DNA from: a virus
Reading direction: 5' to 3' (one strand)
IMG/VR virus record: IMGVR_UViG_3300025128_000097
Coordinates: 1 to 43,000 of that record
DNA: 43,000 nucleotides
Part shown: positions 24,919 to 31,874 of the stretch, piece by piece
How positions within the stretch are numbered: the stretch's first letter is position 1
How the letters are laid out: every line of letters begins with the position of its first letter
Translations under genes and position numbers: made by a program
Notes under the pieces: model-generated
Database searches by the model: none
What the model was told of the DNA's origin: nothing
The model's input: only the letters and a program-made list of their open reading frames with translations

Positions 24919-25812
24919 TTACTCCTTCACGTATTTAGCGTATTCTTCTAATGGCACTCCGAGTTTTTTAGCTATCGCTACCTGTGAACGAGTGAGTTTC
25001 ACAGTTCTACGTCCTTGCTGTTTACGGCCCGCTGAGGCAACAGTTTGAACGGGTCTTTCGTCTTCTGCAAATTTAGAAGGAAAATACCCTCTAATTTGTT
25101 TATCTACTTCAGTATAGTACTCATCGGACTCAGGGTCAAACCCCTTTTGGACTAAATCTTCATGAATACCAAAAGCTGCATTAGTCATTGCTTTATCTTG
25201 GCCAAACCAAGAATTTTTTCCAACCCAACTTTGTGCTTTAGGACTAGGTTGCACTTGAGGAGCTTGTTCTACAGGTTGTGCCTGAGCTTGCTCCTCTTGT
25301 TCTTTTTTCTGTTGTTCCTTTTGTGTAGTTCTTATTCTTGCTTTTTCTTTTTCAACAGCAAGCTTAGTAAGCTCATCATTAGCTTGCATAATTTTTTCTG
25401 AATCTTGAGATTCAATAGCTTTTTTAAGTTTGTCTTTAACTTGTTCTCTTTCAGCATCAACTCTAGCTTCAAACTCTTTAACATAATTATCATCTACCTC
25501 AGAAGCAGTTTTTTCTACTTTAGAATATTTAGTTTGTAAACCTTTTGCATAATCAAGAGCTGCTTTTTCTCTTCTTTCTGCTTCTCTCCAATTTCTAGTT
25601 AGTTTAGCAATTCTTTTTTCAACATTCGTAGAAATTTCTGACAAATTGTCTTCATTTTTTTCTACTTCAGTTTCTATTTGTTCACCCTGCTTGTGTTCAG
25701 TGTAACCTAAATCTATAGAAGGGGTTTCTAAACTTTCTTCTTGTTGTGGTTGTACCACATTTAAAGTTTTTTCTTGAGCGTCATCCATATCTAATTCTAC
25801 TTGTTCTGCCAT
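24919..25812 (-). CDS. Capsid scaffold protein (297 aa)
   Basis: The composition is that of a scaffold: an acidic, Gln/Glu-rich N-terminus (1-60), a long charged coiled coil (about 60-175), a Gln/Pro/Ala linker (about 175-195), and a small basic C-terminal domain (RRTVKLTRSQVAIAKKLGV then EEYAKYVK) suited to binding the inner capsid surface. It immediately precedes the conserved 156-aa, cement and capsid genes. No protease motif is seen. It starts at ATG 25812, with AGGAG upstream. Confidence 0.8.
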   Translation of the reverse strand: MAEQVELDMDDAQEKTLNVVQPQQEESLETPSIDLGYTEHKQGEQIETEVEKNEDNLSEISTNVEKRIAKLTRNWREAERREKAALDYAKGLQTKYSKVEKTASEVDDNYVKEFEARVDAEREQVKDKLKKAIESQDSEKIMQANDELTKLAVEKEKARIRTTQKEQQKKEQEEQAQAQPVEQAPQVQPSPKAQSWVGKNSWFGQDKAMTNAAFGIHEDLVQKGFDPESDEYYTEVDKQIRGYFPSKFAEDERPVQTVASAGRKQQGRRTVKLTRSQVAIAKKLGVPLEEYAKYVKE

Positions 25813-25822
25813 AAACTACTCC

Positions 25823-26254
25823 TTAAAATAGTGCGAGAATATCCTCGGGTTTTTTAATTGTTCCTATAATTTCATCATCATTAAGTATTCGGTGCTCACC
25901 ATAATTAGTTTTAAATCGAGCTCCTGCATATCTTCCGTAAATAACAAACTGTCCCTCTTTACACCAAGGTCCTTCAGAGAACTTTTCTTTATCTTTGTAA
26001 CAAAGAGCTCCCATTTTAACAACAAGTCCTACAACAGTTGTTATTTCCTTAGTTTCTAAAGTTTTGTCTGTTAAATAAATACCGCCTTTAGTTTTAGCTT
26101 TACCTGTCCAAGGTCGGACAAGTATTCTATATCCCACAGGATCAGGAATAGTATCTAAATATTCTTGAGTTTCTTTTGGGCCTTTTGGTATTTTAAGTTT
26201 TTCTTCTTTTTCATCCTTGGGTAGGATTAACTTAGGTTTCTTGTTCAATATCAT
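25823..26254 (-). CDS. GroES-like co-chaperonin (143 aa)
   Basis: PDPVGYRILVRPWTGKAKTK (37-56) followed by GGIYLTD (57-63) is the first strand and mobile loop of Cpn10 proteins, with IYL in the place of the GroEL-contacting IVL tripeptide. Strands with VVGLVVKMG (74-82), KEGQFVIYGRYAGARF (99-114) and RILNDDEIIGTI (122-133) complete the beta-barrel. It probably replaces or modulates host GroES so that GroEL folds the capsid protein, as T4 gp31 does. I start it at ATG 26254, with AAGGAAG about 10 nt upstream; a longer frame from 26284 lacks a good ribosome site. It has a ~36-residue N-terminal extension. Confidence 0.8.
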   Translation of the reverse strand: MILNKKPKLILPKDEKEEKLKIPKGPKETQEYLDTIPDPVGYRILVRPWTGKAKTKGGIYLTDKTLETKEITTVVGLVVKMGALCYKDKEKFSEGPWCKEGQFVIYGRYAGARFKTNYGEHRILNDDEIIGTIKKPEDILALF

Positions 26255-26441
26255 ATATATTATCTTCCTTTTTTTGCAGGTCACTTAAGTCCTGTTGCAA
26301 TGTTTCTAAAGCATTGATCTTGCCTCTAGCATAATGTAAATTTTCTAATGTGTCTACACTATAAATGAGATGTTCTTTAGCTTCTGTAATTCTTTTTTTT
26401 ATAAAAGCTTTTATTGTTTGAATAGTATCTATATCATACAT
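26232..26441 (-). CDS. Small helical protein (69 aa)
   Basis: The sequence is predicted helical throughout, with heptad-like spacing (LHYARGKINALETLQQDLSD, 35-54) suggesting a coiled-coil dimer. Small proteins of this type precede co-chaperonin or scaffold genes in other marine phages, from memory. The stop overlaps the GroES-like start by 23 nt. Function unknown. Confidence 0.65.
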   Translation of the reverse strand: MYDIDTIQTIKAFIKKRITEAKEHLIYSVDTLENLHYARGKINALETLQQDLSDLQKKEDNIYDIEQET

Positions 26442-26444
26442 TTT

Positions 26445-26690
26445 TTATATTATTTTAAGTTGAAAATCTTTTTCTTTTAAAACAACCATAGCTTTTGTTT
26501 CAATCCAAACTCTAGCACCACAAGATAAAGGTTTGTCAGGACTGTATACAACTTTAGAGTCTCCTCTAATAACAACCTCTTCTGCGTAATGATTATTTTT
26601 TGCAGTTTTAACTGTTATTACAGGATCATCTGTTTTGTTTTTTAAATTAGCTTTTATTTTATGTTGGTTTATATGTATACGTTTTATCAT
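26445..26690 (-). CDS. Small beta-rich hypothetical protein (81 aa)
   Basis: DDPVITVKTAKNNHYAEEVV (21-40) and SKVVYSPDKPLSCGARVWIE (45-64) form a conserved beta-rich core familiar from marine phage genomes. It overlaps the holin stop region by 4 nt (ATGA-type coupling). No enzymatic residues are visible; a single cysteine (C57) is present. Its role is unknown. Confidence 0.65.
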   Translation of the reverse strand: MIKRIHINQHKIKANLKNKTDDPVITVKTAKNNHYAEEVVIRGDSKVVYSPDKPLSCGARVWIETKAMVVLKEKDFQLKII

Positions 26691-27097
26691 TTTTTCATAT
26701 TATCCCTAGCTATACCTTTTGACTTTTCAAAAGATCTCATGGCTCCTAATCCTAAAAGTGACATAACTAATGTAACAAGTCCCTCCATTTCTAAACTTGG
26801 TGGCATTAAATCTGGGTTAAACATTACAGCAAACCAAGTTAAAATAGGCCCTATAAAAAACTGCCATAGTAAGCCCAAGCAGCAAACCCACATTATTGCT
26901 GGGCGAGCTCCGCTTACAAATATACTAGGATGTTTAGCTTGTTCTTTATTAATATCTATTTGACCTTTGGCTAATTCATTTGCATGTTTCTCAGCCATAG
27001 TAGCAAGTTTGTGTGCCAGTTCATTTTTTTTGTCTTTGTCTTCTACGAATTTTCCGATTAGTTTTGTCGCTGGTCCTATTAAGCTTAGTAAGGTCAT
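26687..27097 (-). CDS. Holin, GTA 3-TM type (136 aa)
   Basis: The N-terminal 60 residues are amphipathic and charged. The SGARPAIMW motif (62-70) leads into a long hydrophobic region (66-93), followed by a second (about 104-123, EGLVTLVMSLLGLGAMRSF). This layout matches the holin-of-3TMs family of gene-transfer-agent holins. It would permeabilise the inner membrane for the M15 endolysin. ATG 27097 has AAAGGA upstream and lies inside the 3' end of the 71-aa gene (77-nt overlap in another frame). Confidence 0.8.
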   Translation of the reverse strand: MTLLSLIGPATKLIGKFVEDKDKKNELAHKLATMAEKHANELAKGQIDINKEQAKHPSIFVSGARPAIMWVCCLGLLWQFFIGPILTWFAVMFNPDLMPPSLEMEGLVTLVMSLLGLGAMRSFEKSKGIARDNMKK

Positions 27098-27236
27098 ATG
27101 GTAATCCTTTCAGTTTATTCCAATGTTGTTGACAATAATATTTAAATTTCTCATAATCTATGGCTTCTTCTTCACAAAAAGAACATTTTTTGTGTGCAAT
27201 AGCTGCTCTCCATGCTTGATCAAATGTTTTCATCAT
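27021..27236 (-). CDS. Zinc-knuckle-like small protein overlapping holin (71 aa)
   Basis: C18-x2-C21 and C35-x2-H38 form a compact potential zinc site, with hydrophobic aromatic residues between (YEKFKYYC). The C-terminal 25 residues are basic (ending RRRQRQKK) and are encoded in the 77 nt shared with the holin gene. Two ATGs (27236, 27233) overlap the end of the methyltransferase gene. It could bind nucleic acid or regulate holin synthesis. The zinc-site spacing is seen; function is inference. Confidence 0.65.
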   Translation of the reverse strand: MMKTFDQAWRAAIAHKKCSFCEEEAIDYEKFKYYCQQHWNKLKGLPYDLTKLNRTSDKTNRKIRRRQRQKK

Positions 27237-27825
27237 GTCGTTTATAAATTAATTTACGATCTCCTCTACGAACTTCTTTAAATCCAATTTTTTGTAAAGA
27301 CCAATCAATAGAAGTCATGTTAAATGTTTGGTAATCGTCTATAATAATTAAACTTTCGTCTTCCATGTTTCGCATACAAAATTGTATCTGTTGATTTAAT
27401 GCTAAAGTAGTATGTGGGCCATCTAAATGAATTACAGAATATTTATTATGTAGATATGTTTTTCCATCAACAGTTAAAGGATAACCATCTTTCATAACTT
27501 TAAAAAAATAAGTATCTGGAAACTCAAAAAAAGCAAACTGTGTGTACTTATGTAAGTCTACTAAGGTTTCAACTTTCATGTAATCAGTGTAGTCTGCTGT
27601 AGTGGGAATACCGTCATCATAATGCTGGTAATTTAAATTACCATAAGGGTCAACAGCAATATGTCTATAATAAACTGCTCCCTTAGATATTACAGCGTCC
27701 ATTATCGTTTTAGAACCAAGCCCTCTTCTCAATCCTATTTCGCAAGTTAGAACTATATCGTTCAGTTTTAACTTTTCTATTTCTTCTGTTATAAATTCGT
27801 ATTCTAAAGAATCGCCAGCAATCAT
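27220..27825 (-). CDS. SAM-dependent methyltransferase-like protein, class I (201 aa)
   Basis: CEIGLRRGLGS (28-38) is the glycine-rich SAM loop after strand 1. HIAVDPYG (55-62) supplies the acidic residue after strand 2. VIHLDGPHTT (131-140) and SLIIIDDYQTF (158-168) match later motifs of the Methyltransf_24-type family. The substrate is unknown: sugars or peptidyl groups are common for this family, and the phage's own glycosyltransferases make a glycan plausible. No DNA methylation PPY/NPPY motif is present. Overlaps: 4 nt with the upstream gene, 17 nt with the downstream gene. Confidence 0.75.
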   Translation of the reverse strand: MIAGDSLEYEFITEEIEKLKLNDIVLTCEIGLRRGLGSKTIMDAVISKGAVYYRHIAVDPYGNLNYQHYDDGIPTTADYTDYMKVETLVDLHKYTQFAFFEFPDTYFFKVMKDGYPLTVDGKTYLHNKYSVIHLDGPHTTLALNQQIQFCMRNMEDESLIIIDDYQTFNMTSIDWSLQKIGFKEVRRGDRKLIYKRHDENI

Positions 27826-28532
27826 TTAACACCAGTAAATTTTTTACCTTTCGTTTGCAAGGGTTTTACTCCTTGTATATCACTACCTTGTACACCATTT
27901 TCACGATGAGGGCAACCTAAATCTGAAATAGCTCCTATTCTTAAACCTTGTGGTAAAGGTCCTTTTTTTGGTGGGGCTCCTCTTGCTTTACCTATTCTAT
28001 CAGACAAAGCTAAAGACACATCTTTTGTGCTTACATAAGTTGGTGCTATGTTAGTTACATTAATTGCATCTTTTTTCTTTTTGGTTATTTTAATAGCTTC
28101 TTTGGGTTTGTATTGTTTTAATTTACCTTTAACCATTCGTATAGTAGGAAATAATTTACCATCTGATCCCATTGTTCTCAAAGTTTGGTTATTTTTAGTA
28201 GGCGTTTTAGGGTTCATTGCTCTATTAACATAAGAATATTTTTTACTTTTAATAATTTTATCTACAACTTTATTAGCTACTGAAGGATTTAAAGGTTTTT
28301 CCATAATTTTACCTTTTTTTGCTTTTTTTATTTCATAAGGCATAGGAAACATTTTTTTTCTACCTGATTGAGATCGTTTTGATCTAATTTTTGCCTTAAA
28401 ATTAGCTAAAGAAGGTATTTTATCTTGTCTAATTGGGTTAGAAGGAGTTTTACCAACAGTTTCAAACACCGTAGAGGCTACATTTAAAAATTTAGAGCTT
28501 TTACTTTTTTTATTGCTTGTTTTCTTTTTCAT
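27822..28532 (-). CDS. Lys-rich virion-operon protein with GCPHRENGVQGSDIQG motif (236 aa)
   Basis: About a quarter of residues are Lys or Arg. The C-terminus has the conserved stretch DLGCPHRENGVQGSDIQGVK (residues ~204-223), then LQTKGKKFTGVK. I recognise this GCPHR-ENGVQGSDIQGV tail in marine phages near portal genes, always with unknown function. A Cys-Pro-His could bind metal. It overlaps the portal gene by 23 nt. DNA binding or internal virion role is inference. Confidence 0.7.
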   Translation of the reverse strand: MKKKTSNKKSKSSKFLNVASTVFETVGKTPSNPIRQDKIPSLANFKAKIRSKRSQSGRKKMFPMPYEIKKAKKGKIMEKPLNPSVANKVVDKIIKSKKYSYVNRAMNPKTPTKNNQTLRTMGSDGKLFPTIRMVKGKLKQYKPKEAIKITKKKKDAINVTNIAPTYVSTKDVSLALSDRIGKARGAPPKKGPLPQGLRIGAISDLGCPHRENGVQGSDIQGVKPLQTKGKKFTGVK

Positions 28533-30846
28533 TTTTGTCCCTCATAATATCTATTTTTTGATCTGCTACTCTAATTCTTTCGCTTGAGGAAAATTCTGCA
28601 TCTTCTCGTTTCATTTTTTCTAAATCTATCTTTTCATCAAACTCTTCATTTTTTCTAGTTTCTACATCACTAAATTCTTGAGCTTTTCTTTGTAAATCAA
28701 GAGCTTTTAAATCTAACTCTCTTTGTTTTAAAGCTACAAGTGGGTCAGGTTTTGAAGAACCTGCTTCTAAATTAGTTAAGCTTTGTGTTAACTCAGCGAT
28801 TTGTTTAGCTATCATAGAATCCGTTAATGCTTCAAAGTTTTCTGGGTCTGCTTTAGACATTTGAACTAAATTTTGATCATTTTGTATCTCTAATAACACA
28901 ATAGCTCTAGCTTTAAATGATATGTGTTCCATAATGTGAGCTTGTAAAGAAGAATATACTTGTGGGTTTATCTGAACCATACGTGTATTCATAAAAGCTG
29001 TGTGTGATTGTATATGAGCATCATGATCTTGCTGCATAAAAGCTTTTAAAGGAACCATTTTCATAGCATTACTGTTCTCGATAGCTGGATCTAAAGGTAC
29101 AGGTTTTTGAGCTGGTTTTAATAAGCTATCAATTTGTTTTGTTCCCAATGCTTCATACACTCTATAATACGCTTCTCTCATATCATGTAATTGTGGAGCC
29201 GCAGAAGCAACTTGTAACTGAGTCTGTGCTAAAGTAAATCTTTGCGATAAAGAAAATACATCAGGATCAGCTACAGGTAATACATCTACTTCAGAACTAA
29301 AATCAGCCATTTTAACAAACCTATTACCACCGTATACTGCGTAAGGATATACTGGAGGTAAATATGTTCCAAAAACATTTCCTAAAAGTTTAAATTCTTG
29401 TCGCATTGAATAATAACAACGTTTGTGAATAGCACTCATAACTCTTGAACCACGTTCAAGTAAAGCTAAAGTACTACCAACAGCTCTGTTTTGTTTATCA
29501 TTGCCTGTTTGCATATCAGCAATAGAAGCAAAACGCTGGCCTGCTTGTACCACAAAACCTAAAAGAGAAAAAAGAGTTTGACTCGGGTCTTTAAAAGGTA
29601 ACAACATAAATTGATCTTTTATGTTTCCTCCCGGAGCATCTACATCTCTAAACTCACCTGGTTGAAAAGGTTGATCGTCATCACGAACTCTTATACCTCT
29701 TGATTTAAAACCAGCTGGTAAATTTGCTAAAGTTCCTGCATCTAATAATTGCCTTAATGCAGAAGTTGCGGCTCTTGATAAGCCTCCTATCATATGTATT
29801 AAACCAAAACCATAAAAACCTAATCCAGGTAAAAATTTGAAATGAACAAAGAAATCTTTTCTTTTAAAAGTTTCATCAGTAGGTTTGTAGTTTCTATATA
29901 TAGATAATATTTCTTGAGAACCTTCATCGATAGTAACAATGTAAGGAACTTTAATATTTTTTAAATCTTCATCAACTTCATATTCTTCTAAATCTAAATC
30001 TATGTGCATTTCAAGAATATTAAATTGATAATCTCTGTCGTCTGTATCACTTGTGCCTTCAATCTGATTATACTTATCTTGAACATCACTATCATCAGAA
30101 CGGGATGGTAAAATATCTACCTCTCTATAAAAACCTGCTCTTTGTTTTTTAAGAATATCGTTTTCACTCATTTTAATAATGTGTGTTATTCTATCGCAGT
30201 CTTTTAAATCTGTTGCGTAGTAAGGTACCACTAAATCTTCTGCTGGTATAAATTTACTAACAGCTCTTTTTATAACTTCATCAAAATAAACTTTTTTAAA
30301 AGTAGATCCAGCTAAGGGTAAATAAAAAAGCATTTGATCAAACTCAGGAGTGTACTCTTCCATTTTGTCTGTCAACATATAATTCATAAACTCTTTTACT
30401 CTTTGAGCTTGTTGTTCTCTTTCTGGGTTTCTTTCACCTATTACTTGTGTTTTTACAGGACCGTTAGAGGGAAGTAATTCTTTATAGGCTTGTGCTTGAA
30501 ATTGTGTAACAGCTTCTGCTAATAAAGGATGTGTTACAGAACTAGCTCCAACAAAAGGACGACTTTCTTCTGAGTACTTAAACCCTAATAAATCTAAACC
30601 TTTTATGTAAGACTTTTCCCAATCAGCTCTTGATTCTTTATCTTTTTTGTAATCAGAAACCAAATCACTAGCCATACGTCCAAGAACACGCTCATCAATT
30701 TGTTCGGCTAAGTTTCCGTAAAACTCAATAGCTTGCTGTTCTTGTGAAAAATCTTGAGTAGGTTCTTCTTGAATCTGCTCTTCTTCTTCAATTTCTATAT
30801 TAGGACTTTCCTCTTCCTCTGTAATTACTTCTTCATTTTCTATCAT
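28510..30846 (-). CDS. Portal protein, P22-like (778 aa)
   Basis: After a very acidic N-terminus (1-35), the conserved portal part begins with RVLGRMASDLVSDYKKDKES and EESRPFVGASSVTHPLLAEA, then QAQAYKELLPSNGPVKTQVI, all characteristic of large P22-type portals that form the dodecameric ring. A helix-rich wing/stem region follows (PAEDLVVPYYATDLKDCDRI, then FKFLPGLGFYGFGLIHMIGG). The C-terminus is a long charged coiled coil (about 690-775), like the barrel of P22 gp1. Length (778 vs 725 in P22) fits. The gene lies directly between Lys-rich genes, not next to TerL. Confidence 0.9.
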   Translation of the reverse strand: MIENEEVITEEEESPNIEIEEEEQIQEEPTQDFSQEQQAIEFYGNLAEQIDERVLGRMASDLVSDYKKDKESRADWEKSYIKGLDLLGFKYSEESRPFVGASSVTHPLLAEAVTQFQAQAYKELLPSNGPVKTQVIGERNPEREQQAQRVKEFMNYMLTDKMEEYTPEFDQMLFYLPLAGSTFKKVYFDEVIKRAVSKFIPAEDLVVPYYATDLKDCDRITHIIKMSENDILKKQRAGFYREVDILPSRSDDSDVQDKYNQIEGTSDTDDRDYQFNILEMHIDLDLEEYEVDEDLKNIKVPYIVTIDEGSQEILSIYRNYKPTDETFKRKDFFVHFKFLPGLGFYGFGLIHMIGGLSRAATSALRQLLDAGTLANLPAGFKSRGIRVRDDDQPFQPGEFRDVDAPGGNIKDQFMLLPFKDPSQTLFSLLGFVVQAGQRFASIADMQTGNDKQNRAVGSTLALLERGSRVMSAIHKRCYYSMRQEFKLLGNVFGTYLPPVYPYAVYGGNRFVKMADFSSEVDVLPVADPDVFSLSQRFTLAQTQLQVASAAPQLHDMREAYYRVYEALGTKQIDSLLKPAQKPVPLDPAIENSNAMKMVPLKAFMQQDHDAHIQSHTAFMNTRMVQINPQVYSSLQAHIMEHISFKARAIVLLEIQNDQNLVQMSKADPENFEALTDSMIAKQIAELTQSLTNLEAGSSKPDPLVALKQRELDLKALDLQRKAQEFSDVETRKNEEFDEKIDLEKMKREDAEFSSSERIRVADQKIDIMRDKNEKENKQ

Positions 30847-31481
30847 AATAATTTAGTAGGTTTGTTTCTTCCTAACTTACATTTAGCTGTAGTGCTTCCA
30901 CCTTTCTTCATGTAACCCATCTTATTTCTAACAGCTCTTGGTAATTTACGTAACCCTTTATTTTCTGGAGGAATAGGTTTTAATCTTTTCATACCACCTT
31001 TTTTCATCGGTAAACTTTGTAAAATTTCTCTACCGATCTCTACAGCTTCAGGAGCTGCTAATATCGTATTACGAATTTTTTGGTATCTTGAAGTAACAGG
31101 ATCTTTCTTTTTCTTTTTTGATACACCGCCAGATTTAAATCTCATGGGTGGTTTAAAACCTCCTAAACTTTTCATAAATCTTTTTGTTTTAATAGCTTTA
31201 AGTTTTATCTTCTCTGCTCTAGTAAGGTCAGGAGCTTTTTTATCTAACATACGGTTTACTTCAGCTAAAGCTCCTTTAACAGTATTATCAGAACCCATTG
31301 GAGATACTTTTTCTTTAGTTGCTTTACCTCCTTTTTTTCTTTTAATAGGTGTAACTTTTTTTAATACTTTATCAGCTTCATCAATAGAAAGACTTTTCGG
31401 TATTTTACCACCATAAATCTTTTTAAGCTTTTCCATATTTTTTACAAAGTCTTTGCCTTTTCTTACGCCACTTTTAGTCAT
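30843..31481 (-). CDS. Lys-rich protein with repeated KKGG motifs (212 aa)
   Basis: This protein is very basic with recurrent KKGG/KSGG (KRKKGGKATKEK, FKSGGVSKKKKK, MKKGGMKRLK, GYMKKGGSTT) and ends in CKLGRNKPTKLL. The RNKMGYMKKGG segment is shared with marine phage proteins of unknown function. It has one cysteine. It overlaps both neighbours by 1-4 nt. Probably a nucleic-acid-binding or internal head protein; no domain recognised. Confidence 0.65.
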   Translation of the reverse strand: MTKSGVRKGKDFVKNMEKLKKIYGGKIPKSLSIDEADKVLKKVTPIKRKKGGKATKEKVSPMGSDNTVKGALAEVNRMLDKKAPDLTRAEKIKLKAIKTKRFMKSLGGFKPPMRFKSGGVSKKKKKDPVTSRYQKIRNTILAAPEAVEIGREILQSLPMKKGGMKRLKPIPPENKGLRKLPRAVRNKMGYMKKGGSTTAKCKLGRNKPTKLL

Positions 31482-31843
31482 TACACCATTCCTTTATAGT
31501 AGTCAGCCATACCGCCTTTATTCATTTTAGCTACTTTTTTCTTTTTAACAGAACCTCCTGTTTTTTTAAAACCCATAATTCTCTTTTTCGAATCTGCTGC
31601 TTTTTTGTCAGACTCTTTTAAATAACCAGCTTCTCTTGCTTCACCTTCAGATTTTTTTTTCTTTTTTATAGATTTCTTTATTCTATCTCTTAATTGACCT
31701 TTTACAGTAGATAAATTTATTTTACCGCTTACAAAATCTCTTACTAAATCAGAGCCTTTATCAAATAGCTCATCAGCCTGAGGTCCTTTAATTTTTGACG
31801 CTAATATATCAAACGCATCTTTTCCTGCTTTCATTTTACCCAT
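31481..31843 (-). CDS. Lys-rich protein ending in KGGMADYYKGMV (120 aa)
   Basis: Residues 1-50 are helical (AFDILASKIKGPQADELFDK), residues 50-65 a poly-Lys stretch, and the end is MNKGGMADYYKGMV. This tag matches the end of the 95-aa protein (KGGMINYYKGLI) 11 kb away, although the rest of the two proteins is unrelated. ATG 31843 follows a 31-nt gap with AGGAG. Function unknown; the tag may be a docking or packaging signal (inference). Confidence 0.65.
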   Translation of the reverse strand: MGKMKAGKDAFDILASKIKGPQADELFDKGSDLVRDFVSGKINLSTVKGQLRDRIKKSIKKKKKSEGEAREAGYLKESDKKAADSKKRIMGFKKTGGSVKKKKVAKMNKGGMADYYKGMV

Positions 31844-31874
31844 AATATTTCTCCTTAGAATTAATAGTAATAGT

